64,000 nt of DNA from Pedobacter segetis (GTDB taxonomy: Bacteria > Bacteroidota > Bacteroidia > Sphingobacteriales > Sphingobacteriaceae): positions 1 to 64,000 of the forward strand of contig NZ_JAEHFY010000010.1 in the NCBI RefSeq assembly GCF_016623585.1. Reading direction: 5' to 3'. A program made the position numbers and the translations under genes. The notes beneath the pieces are model-generated. The model saw only the letters and a program-made list of their open reading frames with translations, had not been told where the DNA came from and did not search any database. Shown in pieces: positions 26,292 through 34,556 of the stretch. The number at the start of each line of letters is the position of its first letter. Position 1 is the first letter of the stretch.

Positions 26292-27749
26292 ATGATCTGG
26301 CAAATTTCAATATTAATACTTTATACCATCTCACTAATTATCATATTTATATTTAGTGTGGGGCAGGCATACCTTATATTTTCTTATTTAAGGGCAAAGA
26401 AAAAAACAGATGTGATCCCTGTTATGCCGCCTAAAATCCCAATTGTTACTATTCAACTTCCTCTTTACAATGAGTTATACGTGGTAGAAAGATTGATAAA
26501 TGCTGTATGTAACCTAAATTACCCTAGCCATAAATTAGAGATACAGGTGTTAGATGATTCTGATGACCAATCATTGATCCAAACTGAAGGCATCATCAAT
26601 AAAATGAAAACTTTGGGTTATGATATTTTGCACATCAAAAGGGAAAAGAACATAGGCTTTAAAGCCGGTGCTTTGCAGCATGGTATTAAAAGTGCAAAAG
26701 GAGAATTTATTGCTATTTTCGATGCGGATTTTTTACCTGAAGCAGATTTTTTACAGAAATTGATACCCTATTTCAACGCAACTCAAATTGGGATGGTGCA
26801 AAGCCGTTGGGGGCATATCAATCAAGATTATTCTTTACTAACAAAAATACAGGGTTTTGGTTTAGATGGGCATTTTACCGTTGAGCAAACCGGTAGAAAT
26901 AAAGCCAACCTGTTTATGAACTTTAACGGTACTGCGGGCATTTGGCGCAAAGAATGTATAATTGATGCTGGCGGCTGGCAACATGATACCTTAACAGAAG
27001 ATCTAGATTTAAGTTATAGGGCACAATTAAAGGGATGGGAGTTTATTTATGTAGAAAATGTGGTTACCCCAGCAGAGTTGCCCGTAGAGTCTAATGCCTT
27101 GCGCTCTCAACAGCATCGTTGGACCAAAGGCGCAATAGAAACTTCTAAGAAAATGATTAAAGAGATCTGGAAGGCAGATGTTGGGCTAAAAAAGAAAATT
27201 TTTGGTACCTTGCACCTAATGAATTCTTATGTATTCATATTTGTTTTTATTACCAGTATTTTAAGTGTACCCGTCCTAATCATCAAAAACAATCACGATA
27301 TCAATCCTATATACTTCGATATGATGACTTTTTTCTTGTTGGGCTTTGTTATCGTTACCATATTTTACATAGTTGCCACTTCGTCTAAAAAAGAAAGCAT
27401 AAAAACCTTTGCCAAACTATACCCAATGTTTTTATCTGTTTCTATGGCTTTAAGTTTTCATAATTCTGTGGCGGTTTTAGAAGGTTTATTTGGTTTTAAA
27501 TCAGATTTTATAAGAACGCCTAAATTTAATATTACTAATTTAGATCAAAATTTTGAGCAGAATATTTACATCAAAAGGGCTTTGCCAAAAGCTTTCTTTG
27601 CCGAGTTCTTTTTAGTGTTATATTTTGCCTTAGGTTTATTCTTCGCTTTCTATTATAAAGACTTTGCCCTATTGCCATTTCATTTAATGCTTTTCACGGG
27701 CTTCTCTATCCTTACCTTTTACTCTTTTAAGCACAGCGTTGTTAGATAG
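26292..27749 (+). CDS. Processive-type family 2 glycosyltransferase (cellulose/mannan synthase-like)
   Basis: 485 residues. An N-terminal helix precedes a GT-A domain with all processive hallmarks: DDSDDQS, DADFLPE, TEDLDLS and QQHRW. At least four membrane helices follow from about 320. This combination matches CslA/mannan-synthase-like enzymes of the CESA superfamily. No PilZ domain is present. 16 bases after the previous glycosyltransferase; last gene of the run. The polymer or glycolipid product is unknown. Confidence 0.83.
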   Translation: MIWQISILILYTISLIIIFIFSVGQAYLIFSYLRAKKKTDVIPVMPPKIPIVTIQLPLYNELYVVERLINAVCNLNYPSHKLEIQVLDDSDDQSLIQTEGIINKMKTLGYDILHIKREKNIGFKAGALQHGIKSAKGEFIAIFDADFLPEADFLQKLIPYFNATQIGMVQSRWGHINQDYSLLTKIQGFGLDGHFTVEQTGRNKANLFMNFNGTAGIWRKECIIDAGGWQHDTLTEDLDLSYRAQLKGWEFIYVENVVTPAELPVESNALRSQQHRWTKGAIETSKKMIKEIWKADVGLKKKIFGTLHLMNSYVFIFVFITSILSVPVLIIKNNHDINPIYFDMMTFFLLGFVIVTIFYIVATSSKKESIKTFAKLYPMFLSVSMALSFHNSVAVLEGLFGFKSDFIRTPKFNITNLDQNFEQNIYIKRALPKAFFAEFFLVLYFALGLFFAFYYKDFALLPFHLMLFTGFSILTFYSFKHSVVR

Positions 27750-27965
27750 ATATTAGAGCTGAGATTTGAGAAATGATATTTAAGAAGTGAGATAATAGAT
27801 GTAAGAAGTAAGACTGAGAAAAATCTCTACTTTTAGCTTCATGTTGACGATAGGAAACCTGCCCGAAAATTCATATCAATTAACCCTTTGCCGACAAAAA
27901 CTGCAGACTTACTTCCATTTTACATTCACAAACTAACTACGGGCTGCCGACTAAAAACTACAGAA
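27750..27965. other. Gene-free spacer with degenerate short repeats
   Basis: Purine-rich repeats (GAAGTGAGATAATAGATG; GTAAGAAGTAAGACTGAG) are followed by two TGCCGACTAAAAACT-like blocks. I see no gene and no clear terminator. Confidence 0.5.
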
Positions 27966-28553
27966 TTAAATCAAATTCCTGTCTTTAAACCAAACTTCAT
28001 CTGGCTCGGCAACAAATTTGTTCATTTTTTTGATGATTCTAACTGGGTCGCTTTCATTGATCACCAGATCTCTATTTATTTGTTTCAAGAAACGTTGTTC
28101 TACCATCACATCCATCTGTTTAAAAAGAAAATCGTAAAAGCCCCCAATGTTTAAAACACCGATAGACTTTTTATGCAAGCCCAGTTGTAACCAAGTTAGC
28201 ACCTCAAAAAATTCTTCCAAAGTGCCAAATCCTCCGGGTAAAATCAAAAAAGCATCAGAAAGATCTGCCATTTTTTGCTTACGCTGATGCATGTTTTCGG
28301 TTACGATCATTTCGGTCAAGCCTTTATGCCCAACTTCTTTATCCATTAAAAATTGAGGGATAACCCCAATCGCTTCTCCCCCACTGTTCAAAATTGCATC
28401 TGCGATCAATCCCATCACACCAACGCTTCCTCCACCAAAAATTAATTTTATTTTGTGTCCTGCCATTTCTTTGGCTAAAATTTCTACTGCTTGTTTTAAA
28501 TAAGGATCGCCGTTAAAGTTAGAACCGCAATAAACGCAAAGTGATTTGATCAT
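27966..28553 (-). CDS. LOG-family nucleotide 5'-monophosphate phosphoribohydrolase
   Basis: 195 residues, Rossmann-like. The diagnostic PGGFGTLEE motif and the GGGSVGVMG nucleotide loop identify the LOG/TIGR00730 group, once mislabelled lysine decarboxylase. Characterised members release free base from cytokinin nucleotides or AMP. The physiological substrate in this bacterium is not known. No operon partner: guaB starts on the same strand much further up. Confidence 0.88.
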   Translation of the reverse strand: MIKSLCVYCGSNFNGDPYLKQAVEILAKEMAGHKIKLIFGGGSVGVMGLIADAILNSGGEAIGVIPQFLMDKEVGHKGLTEMIVTENMHQRKQKMADLSDAFLILPGGFGTLEEFFEVLTWLQLGLHKKSIGVLNIGGFYDFLFKQMDVMVEQRFLKQINRDLVINESDPVRIIKKMNKFVAEPDEVWFKDRNLI

Positions 28554-28796
28554 GCTTTTAAATTTTGTAGAGTTTATGAATAAATAGTGAACGGTTAGTC
28601 CGTATTCAATAATCGGCGCTCATCAAATAGAAAATTTTAATTGGGTTAAATAATCTGTAAACTTTAATCGGTATCTATTAAACAGTAAACTTTAATTGGT
28701 TAATCAACTAACCTACCATTTAGGAAATACTAATGTACTAACTACTAATGAACTTATAATAACTAACCATCACGCAGATACTAATGAACTAATTTC

Positions 28797-30266
28797 CTAC
28801 CTGCTATAATTTGGTGCCTCTTTAGTAATCGTAATATCATGCGGATGAGATTCCCTAATTCCAGAGGCTGTAATCCTAACAAACTGCGCTTTCTGCAAAG
28901 CATCAATATTTTTTGCTCCGCAATAACCCATACTGGCTTTTAAACCCCCAATAAATTGGTGCATTACCTCGGCCAAAGTACCTTTGTAAGGCACACGCCC
29001 AACAATACCTTCTGGTACCAACTTCTTTATATCGTCTTCAACATCTTGGAAATAGCGATCTTTAGAACCCGCCTCCATTGCTTCAACAGAGCCCATTCCA
29101 CGATATGATTTGAATTTTCTTCCCTCGTAAATTATCGTTTCCCCGGGCGATTCTTCTACCCCTGCAAATAAAGACCCAGCCATAATAGAGCTAGCCCCTG
29201 CTGCAATTGCTTTTGCAATGTCGCCTGTATATTTTATCCCACCATCGGCAATTACCGGGATGCCAGTACCCTCCAAACCTTTAGCAGCTTCATAAACCGC
29301 ATACAATTGTGGTACACCAACACCGGCAATAATCCTTGTGGTACAAATAGAGCCAGGTCCAATACCTACTTTAACACCATCAGCGCCTGCATCTGCCAAA
29401 GCTTTTGCACCTGCTGCGGTGGCTACGTTTCCTGCTATAACCTGCAGATCAGGGTGTTTTGTCTTAACTTCGGTTAATTTATCTATCACGCCTTTAGAAT
29501 GTCCGTGTGCGGTATCTATGGCTATCACATCAACCCCGGCTTTTACCAGAGCATCCACCCTAGCCATGGTATCATGGGTTACGCCAACTGCGGCGCCAAC
29601 CCTTAACCTGCCATGCTCATCTTTACAAGCATTAGGAAAATTCTTAAACTTTTGTATATCCTTAAAGGTAATTAAACCGCTTAATTTCCCCTTGGCGTTA
29701 ACAACAGGTAGCTTCTCGATTTTATAATCTTGCAAAATTAATTCTGCTTGTGCCAGATCCGTTCCTTCGGGTGCGGTAATCAAGTTTTCAGATGTCATTA
29801 CTTCAGAAATTCTTTGCGACATATTTTTTTGGAACCTAAGGTCGCGGTTGGTAATGATGCCCACCAAAACATTATCCTCCGAAACCACGGGTATGCCACC
29901 AATTTTATATTCCCTCATGATCTTAAAAGCATCGCCAACCAAAGCATCTTTATGCAAAACCACAGGATCTTGTATCATGCCGCTTTCAGATCGCTTCACT
30001 CTGCGCACCTCATCTGCTTGGGCATTTATGCCCATGTTTTTATGGATCATGCCAATGCCGCCCGCTTGGGCAATGGCAATGGCCAGGTTAGAATCGGTAA
30101 CCGTATCCATTGCCGCAGAAACAATAGGGACATTCAATTTTATCTTTTTGGTTAAATAGCTAGAAGTATCTACTTCGCGTGGCAAAACTTCAGAATATGC
30201 CGGCACCAAAAGTACATCGTCATAAGTTAAACCGTCGGCTAAAAATTTTGTGGGATCAAGTTGCAT
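28797..30266 (-). CDS. guaB: Inosine-5'-monophosphate dehydrogenase
   Basis: Oxidises IMP to XMP, the first step to GMP. 489 residues: TIM barrel, with a CBS pair inserted at about 90-205 ([21 protein letters not shown]). The catalytic Cys is in [10 protein letters not shown], the flap region has YRGMGS and KDRYFQD. ATG 30266 is chosen because the frame's upstream GTG (30299) lies inside the -7 promoter box and could not be on the transcript. Confidence 0.97.
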   Translation of the reverse strand: MQLDPTKFLADGLTYDDVLLVPAYSEVLPREVDTSSYLTKKIKLNVPIVSAAMDTVTDSNLAIAIAQAGGIGMIHKNMGINAQADEVRRVKRSESGMIQDPVVLHKDALVGDAFKIMREYKIGGIPVVSEDNVLVGIITNRDLRFQKNMSQRISEVMTSENLITAPEGTDLAQAELILQDYKIEKLPVVNAKGKLSGLITFKDIQKFKNFPNACKDEHGRLRVGAAVGVTHDTMARVDALVKAGVDVIAIDTAHGHSKGVIDKLTEVKTKHPDLQVIAGNVATAAGAKALADAGADGVKVGIGPGSICTTRIIAGVGVPQLYAVYEAAKGLEGTGIPVIADGGIKYTGDIAKAIAAGASSIMAGSLFAGVEESPGETIIYEGRKFKSYRGMGSVEAMEAGSKDRYFQDVEDDIKKLVPEGIVGRVPYKGTLAEVMHQFIGGLKASMGYCGAKNIDALQKAQFVRITASGIRESHPHDITITKEAPNYSR

Positions 30267-30298
30267 AGCAAATAAATTAGGGTACTCTATTTGCCGCA

Positions 30299-30306
30299 CA
30301 AAGATA
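30299..30306 (-). promoter_or_regulatory. -7 box of the guaB promoter
   Basis: TATCTTTG on the minus strand, 32 bases before ATG 30266. The -33 region has no good TTG at the usual distance. Confidence 0.65.
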
Positions 30307-30364
30307 GTTTTTTTTTGAAATGATTGAGATTAAAAAGTCAAAGTTCATGATTTATTGTTTTAAA

Positions 30365-30500
30365 ACATACCCCATAATTATTTGGGCGCTACCTTCGCCA
30401 GAAAAAGGCTTCGGTCAGGCTGCTTCGGGGTTGCCGTAATTATTTAAAAGCAGAAAAAAGCTTTTAAATAATGTACCAAGCCCTGCGCATCCTTAGCGCA
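30365..30500. repeat. Degenerate intergenic repeat with a perfect 13-bp hairpin
   Basis: The outer blocks (TTGGGCGCTACC, GGCTTCGGTCAGGCTGCTTC) look related to the TTGCGTTAGGG/AACGCCC repeats found elsewhere in the window. Inside, ATTATTTAAAAGC (30439-30451) and GCTTTTAAATAAT (30460-30472) form a perfect stem with an 8-base loop. It lies between the divergent guaB and marR promoters. Confidence 0.65.
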
Positions 30501-30579
30501 TAACCTAATTAACCACAAAAAACACCGGTCTTTAAAAAAACAACCAGCTAAATCTCAGTTTAATTAACATTGCCCGTTT

Positions 30580-30609
30580 TTGATACAGATAATTTTTTTC
30601 ATATATTTG
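30580..30609 (+). promoter_or_regulatory. Promoter of the marR-ferredoxin reductase genes
   Basis: TTG (30580-30582), 19-base spacer, TATATTTG (30602-30609): a full consensus match. It fixes the marR start at ATG 30624, 14 bases on. Confidence 0.82.
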
Positions 30610-30623
30610 TTGCACTAATTATT

Positions 30624-31058
30624 ATGGAAACAACAGAAAAATTCAGCACCTATTCTTACCTTTTAGATCGCACCAATAGGAAAATAAAACAGTATGCCCA
30701 AAAGTGCTTTAAAGAGCAAAACTTTGATATTACGGTTGATCAATGGCTTATATTAAAAGCTTTGAACCAAAATAATGATCAAAACCAAAGCCAGTTGGCA
30801 GAAATTACAGGTAAAGACCACCCAACGCTAACCCGCATTTTAGATCTATTGGTAAAAAAAGATTTAGTAGAACGCAAGGCGTGTACAAATGATAGGCGCA
30901 GTTTTATCATCCACTTAACAAAAAAAGGGATCCAAAAATTTGGGGAATGGTGGCCGGTTGTTGCCCAAATTAGAAATAAAGCCTGGGAAAACCTAAGCGA
31001 AGATGATTATAACGATTTAAAAAGAATATTAAACACCATTTATCAATCATTATCATGA
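30624..31058 (+). CDS. MarR-family transcriptional regulator
   Basis: 144 residues. The winged-helix core includes LILKALNQN, SQLAEITGKDHPTLTRILDLLVKKDLVERK and NDRRSFIIHLTKKG, the classic MarR recognition helix and wing. The start at 30624 follows the promoter; the frame is open further up only through the promoter itself. The TGA overlaps the next ATG by four bases (ATGA), so the regulator and the ferredoxin reductase form one transcript, and autoregulation of this redox unit is likely. No Cys sensor residue stands out, and the inducer is unknown. Confidence 0.9.
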   Translation: METTEKFSTYSYLLDRTNRKIKQYAQKCFKEQNFDITVDQWLILKALNQNNDQNQSQLAEITGKDHPTLTRILDLLVKKDLVERKACTNDRRSFIIHLTKKGIQKFGEWWPVVAQIRNKAWENLSEDDYNDLKRILNTIYQSLS

Positions 31059-32074
31059 GCAATCAAACAACTATACATACAGATTTATGCGTCATCGGGG
31101 CGGGCCCGGTAGGCTTATTTGCCGTTTTTGAAGCCGGTTTATTAAAAATGCGTTGCCATTTGATAGATGCGCTACCACAAGTCGGCGGCCAACTGTCAGA
31201 GATTTATCCCCATAAACCAATTTATGATATCCCGGGTTTCCCAGAGATTAAAGCCCAAGAATTGGTCGATAATTTAATGGAACAAATAAAACCTTTTGAT
31301 CCCGGCTTTACTTTGGGCGAGAAAGTAGAAAAACTAAACCGAGATGAAAACGGAGTTTTTAAAGTAACCACTAGCTACAACACAGAAATCCATTGTAAAG
31401 CGGTTGTTATTGCAGGTGGTTTGGGTTGTTTTGAACCTCGTAAACCTGATATTGAAAATTTGGCCGTATTTGAAGGCAAAGGCGTAAACTATATGGTAAA
31501 AGACCCAGAAGTTTATCGCAACAAAAAGATCGTTGTGGCCGGTGGCGGTGATTCTGCACTAGATTGGACAATATTTTTAGCCAATATTGCCAAAGAAACA
31601 ACTTTGGTGCATCGTGGAGATACTTTTAGAGGTGCACCAGACTCTGCCGAAAAAGTATTTAAACTCGCCGAGATGGGCAAGATCAATCTAATCTTATCAT
31701 CACATCTAACAAAGATCAATGGTAACGGGCATTTAAAAGAAATTAATTTATTGGGAAAGGATAAAGAAGAGAAAACATTAGAGGCCGATTATTTGATTCC
31801 GCTGTTTGGTTTAAGCCCAAAACTTGGCCCAATTGCAGATTGGGGCTTAAACATAGAAAAATCACAAATTATGGTAAACACCCAAGATTACAGCACAAAC
31901 GTTGAAGGTATATTTGCCATAGGCGATATCAATACCTATCCGGGAAAATTAAAATTGATTTTGAGCGGTTTCCATGAAGGTGCGCTGATGGCGCAAAGTG
32001 CTTTTAAGTTTGTTTATCCCGATCAAAAATTATCTTTTAAATACACTACCGTTTACGGCGTAAATAGTTTCTAA
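31055..32074 (+). CDS. Ferredoxin--NADP+ reductase, thioredoxin-reductase-like type
   Basis: 339 residues of the TrxR-like FNR group (as in Bacillus YumC and Chlorobaculum FNR). FAD motif GAGPVGLFAVFEAGL, NADP motif VVAGGGDSALDWT, and second FAD motif FAIGDINTYPGKL. The redox-active CxxC of true thioredoxin reductase is absent. It should exchange electrons between NADPH and the 2Fe-2S ferredoxin encoded 75 bases downstream. Confidence 0.92.
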   Translation: MSNQTTIHTDLCVIGAGPVGLFAVFEAGLLKMRCHLIDALPQVGGQLSEIYPHKPIYDIPGFPEIKAQELVDNLMEQIKPFDPGFTLGEKVEKLNRDENGVFKVTTSYNTEIHCKAVVIAGGLGCFEPRKPDIENLAVFEGKGVNYMVKDPEVYRNKKIVVAGGGDSALDWTIFLANIAKETTLVHRGDTFRGAPDSAEKVFKLAEMGKINLILSSHLTKINGNGHLKEINLLGKDKEEKTLEADYLIPLFGLSPKLGPIADWGLNIEKSQIMVNTQDYSTNVEGIFAIGDINTYPGKLKLILSGFHEGALMAQSAFKFVYPDQKLSFKYTTVYGVNSF

Positions 32075-32149
32075 ATTAGATTGTTAAAAACTTATCATCA
32101 TCATGATTTTCCTTTTTCCTTCAACCTAAAACCTTAAACCATAAAAATA

Positions 32150-32470
32150 ATGATAAAATTAACAGTTGTTGATAGAAACGGTACGGAACAAAAATTAGAA
32201 ATTCCTGAAGAAATAAATCTTAATTTAATGGAAGTTCTTAAAGCTTCAGACTATGAAATATTAGCCAACTGTGGCGGTATGGCGCTTTGTGCCACTTGCC
32301 ATGTACAGGTTTTAGAAGGCCTAGATCAATTGCCAGAACCGCAAGACCAAGAAATGGATATGTTAGATACCCTGCCCAATGCAGGAAGTGATAGTAGGCT
32401 GGCATGTCAATTGCGTATAAATGAACAATTAGAGGGAATTAAAGTTAAAATAAAAGGAGACTTAGTTTAA
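32150..32470 (+). CDS. 2Fe-2S ferredoxin, adrenodoxin type
   Basis: 106 residues. Cluster ligands are Cys41, Cys47, Cys50 (NCGGMALCATCHV) and Cys86 (LACQL), the C-x5-C-x2-C...C pattern of ISC/adrenodoxin ferredoxins. Located directly after the ferredoxin reductase, which is presumably its partner. The absence of isc or P450 genes nearby leaves its downstream client open. Confidence 0.92.
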   Translation: MIKLTVVDRNGTEQKLEIPEEINLNLMEVLKASDYEILANCGGMALCATCHVQVLEGLDQLPEPQDQEMDMLDTLPNAGSDSRLACQLRINEQLEGIKVKIKGDLV

Positions 32471-32550
32471 TAACCGTATAAAAATGAGTTAGAACGATTG
32501 AACAAACAAAGAAAATTTTATTTATTCTTTATTCTTTGCCTAGCGGAGTC

Positions 32551-32814
32551 GATTGTCAGGCTGAGCAAAGTAGATTGTCAGGCTGAGCAAAGTCGATTGA
32601 CAGGCTGAGCGAAGTCGATTGACAGGCTGAACAAAGTCGATTTTCAGGCTGAGAAAAGTCGATTGACAGGCTGAGCGAAGTCGATTGACAGGCTGAGCGA
32701 AGTCGATTGTCAGGCTGAGCGAAGTCGATTGTCAGGCTGAGCGAAGTCGATTGTCAGGCTGAGCGGAGTCGATTGTCAGGCTGAGCGGAGTCGATTGTCA
32801 GGCTGAGCGGAGTC
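32551..32814. repeat. 22-bp tandem array, 12 full copies
   Basis: The unit is GATTGTCAGGCTGAGCGAAG plus TC, with substitutions at a few fixed positions (GTC/GAC, GCGAAG/GCAAAG/GCGGAG). Later copies are more uniform (the last three are identical). Each unit contains TCAGGCTGAGCGAAGTCGA, a motif I know as a widespread bacterial intergenic repeat, usually single. There are no unique spacers. The array ends 38 bases before the ndh start. Confidence 0.92.
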
Positions 32815-32852
32815 GAAGCCCCACCCTAAGAAATTAACATTTATAATCACAC

Positions 32853-34151
32853 ATGGATAACAACAATACACAATTCCCAAAAATCATCATCATTGGTGGC
32901 GGTTTTGGGGGCATTCAATTGGCAAAAAAACTAGATAAAAAAGAAGTAGATGTTTTAATGGTTGATAGGCATAATTACCATACTTTTCAACCTTTGTTGT
33001 ATCAGGTTGCAACAGGTGGTTTAGAACCAGATTCCATTGCTTTCCCGCTTAGAAAAGTTTTTCGCCATCAAAAAAACCTAAACTTTAGGGTTGCAGACGT
33101 AAAGCAGATTTTAGCCACCGAGAAAAAAATATCAACGGATATCGGAGACTTCGATTACGATTATTTAGTGATCGCTACCGGATCTGAAACCAATTTTTTC
33201 GGTCAGGCCGAGATTGAACATTTTTCTATGCCCATGAAAACCGTTCCGGAGGCTTTAAACCTACGTTCTTTGATACTACAAAATTTTGAAGAAGCCTTAA
33301 TAGAGAAAGATCCAAAAAGAAAAGAGGCACTTATGAACTTTGTGGTGGTTGGTGGCGGCCCAACGGGCGTAGAAACTTCTGGTGCATTAGCAGAATTGAA
33401 AAACCATGTTTTGATCAACGATTATCCAGAATTGGATATCAAAAACATGAAGATCTATCTAATTGAAGGTAGTGATAGGGTTTTGTCGCCATTTTCTCAA
33501 GAGGCATCGGCCAAGGCAAAAGAATTTTTAAAGGATATGGGTGTAATTGTTATGGAAAACGTAAGGGTTAACCATTACGATGGAGATATTGTTACCTATA
33601 ACGATACCCAGAGCATCCATACAAAAGGAGTTATTTGGAGCGCAGGTGTAAAAGGTGCCATCATCCCGGGACTAGATAAAGCAGAGGTGGTAAAAGGAGG
33701 AAGGTTAAAAACCAACGATTACAACCTTATAGAAGGTTACGATGATATTTTTGCCATAGGCGATATTGCCTATATGGAGACCAAAGATTATCCTCATGGC
33801 CATCCCGGGGTTGCGCAAACCGCCATACAACAAGGGCAACAATTAGGAGAGAATCTGCTAAAGATCATCAATAAAGAAAAACCTCAACCTTTTGATTATT
33901 ACGATAAAGGATCTATGGCCACAGTAGGAAGAAACAAGGCCGTTGTAGATTTAAAACATTGGAAATTTCAGGGATTTTTTGCTTGGTTAACCTGGATGTT
34001 TGTACACCTTCTATTTTTGGTGGGCTTTAGAAACAAAGTGGTTACTCTAATCAATTGGATAGTAAACTATTTTAGTTACGATAGAGGTTCAAGGGTCATC
34101 ATCAGGAAGTTTGATCGGGATGCCATGACAGAAGAGCAGAAACCTATTTAG
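32853..34151 (+). CDS. ndh: Type II NADH:quinone oxidoreductase (NDH-2)
   Basis: Peripheral membrane flavoprotein that passes electrons from NADH to quinone without pumping protons. 432 residues: FAD motif IIIGGGFGGIQLAKKL, the NDH-2 quinone-site segment FQPLLYQVATGG, NADH motif VVVGGGPTGVETSG, and FAIGDIAYM. The C-terminal hydrophobic stretch (FFAWLTWMFVHLLFLVGF) is the usual amphipathic membrane anchor region. Separate from the ferredoxin genes by the 22-bp array. Confidence 0.93.
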   Translation: MDNNNTQFPKIIIIGGGFGGIQLAKKLDKKEVDVLMVDRHNYHTFQPLLYQVATGGLEPDSIAFPLRKVFRHQKNLNFRVADVKQILATEKKISTDIGDFDYDYLVIATGSETNFFGQAEIEHFSMPMKTVPEALNLRSLILQNFEEALIEKDPKRKEALMNFVVVGGGPTGVETSGALAELKNHVLINDYPELDIKNMKIYLIEGSDRVLSPFSQEASAKAKEFLKDMGVIVMENVRVNHYDGDIVTYNDTQSIHTKGVIWSAGVKGAIIPGLDKAEVVKGGRLKTNDYNLIEGYDDIFAIGDIAYMETKDYPHGHPGVAQTAIQQGQQLGENLLKIINKEKPQPFDYYDKGSMATVGRNKAVVDLKHWKFQGFFAWLTWMFVHLLFLVGFRNKVVTLINWIVNYFSYDRGSRVIIRKFDRDAMTEEQKPI

Positions 34152-34196
34152 TTAGAATGTAATCGCACAAATCTTAGGGTTATACCTATTATTTTT

Positions 34197-34335
34197 TTGC
34201 GTTAGGGATAGGAATGGCATCCTTTTTTGTCATCCTTCCACTGTGCCGAGGGTAACGAAAAAATCAGGATGACAAAAAAAGATATAATGCCCGCCTGAAT
34301 GGAACGGGCAGGGATAGCCCGCTCGAACGCCCAAA
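34197..34335. repeat. Dispersed intergenic repeat, copy B
   Basis: Shares TTGCGTTAGGGATAG, GGCATCCTTTTTTGT, AAAAAAGATA and the ending TAGCCCG..AACGCCCAAA with 9548-9689. It contains internal hairpins, for example GCCCGCCTG/CGGGC and GTCATCC/GGATGAC. It fills the ndh-rpsA gap. Confidence 0.75.
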
Positions 34336-34510
34336 CAGATATTTAATTTTTCTGGTTCTATTCATTTTTTAAATCAATAATCAAACAATACCATCCATCT
34401 TCGCCGTATTGCGTCTCTAAATATCAACAAAAAAGAAAAATCAGTTCCCAAATGCTTCATTTTCAATTAAATTGAAAATAAAAATACTTTTTATTCAAAT
34501 AATATATTCC

Positions 34511-34544
34511 TACCTTTGCAGTCCGCAAAAGCGGGAAAAAGGAG
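34511..34544 (+). promoter_or_regulatory. rpsA -7 box, leader hairpin and Shine-Dalgarno-like site
   Basis: TACCTTTG (34511-34518) is followed by CCGC-AAAA-GCGG (34523-34534, a small hairpin) and AAAAAGGAG (34536-34544), 12 bases before the ATG. A purine-rich anti-SD match this clear is rare in this window. Confidence 0.7.
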
Positions 34545-34556
34545 ATAAATTAATTA

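Noticed and set aside
27888-28154. Plus-strand frame of 88 codons overlapping the LOG gene
   Set aside because: Mostly antisense to the conserved LOG coding sequence, with no family resemblance.
30267-30299. GTG start of guaB
   Set aside because: The GTG overlaps the last bases of the -7 box, upstream of any transcript start.
30570-30623. Extended start of the first MarR gene
   Set aside because: The extension covers the TTG-N19-TATATTTG promoter.
32551-32814. CRISPR array
   Set aside because: Units are contiguous 22-bp repeats without spacers, and no cas genes are near.
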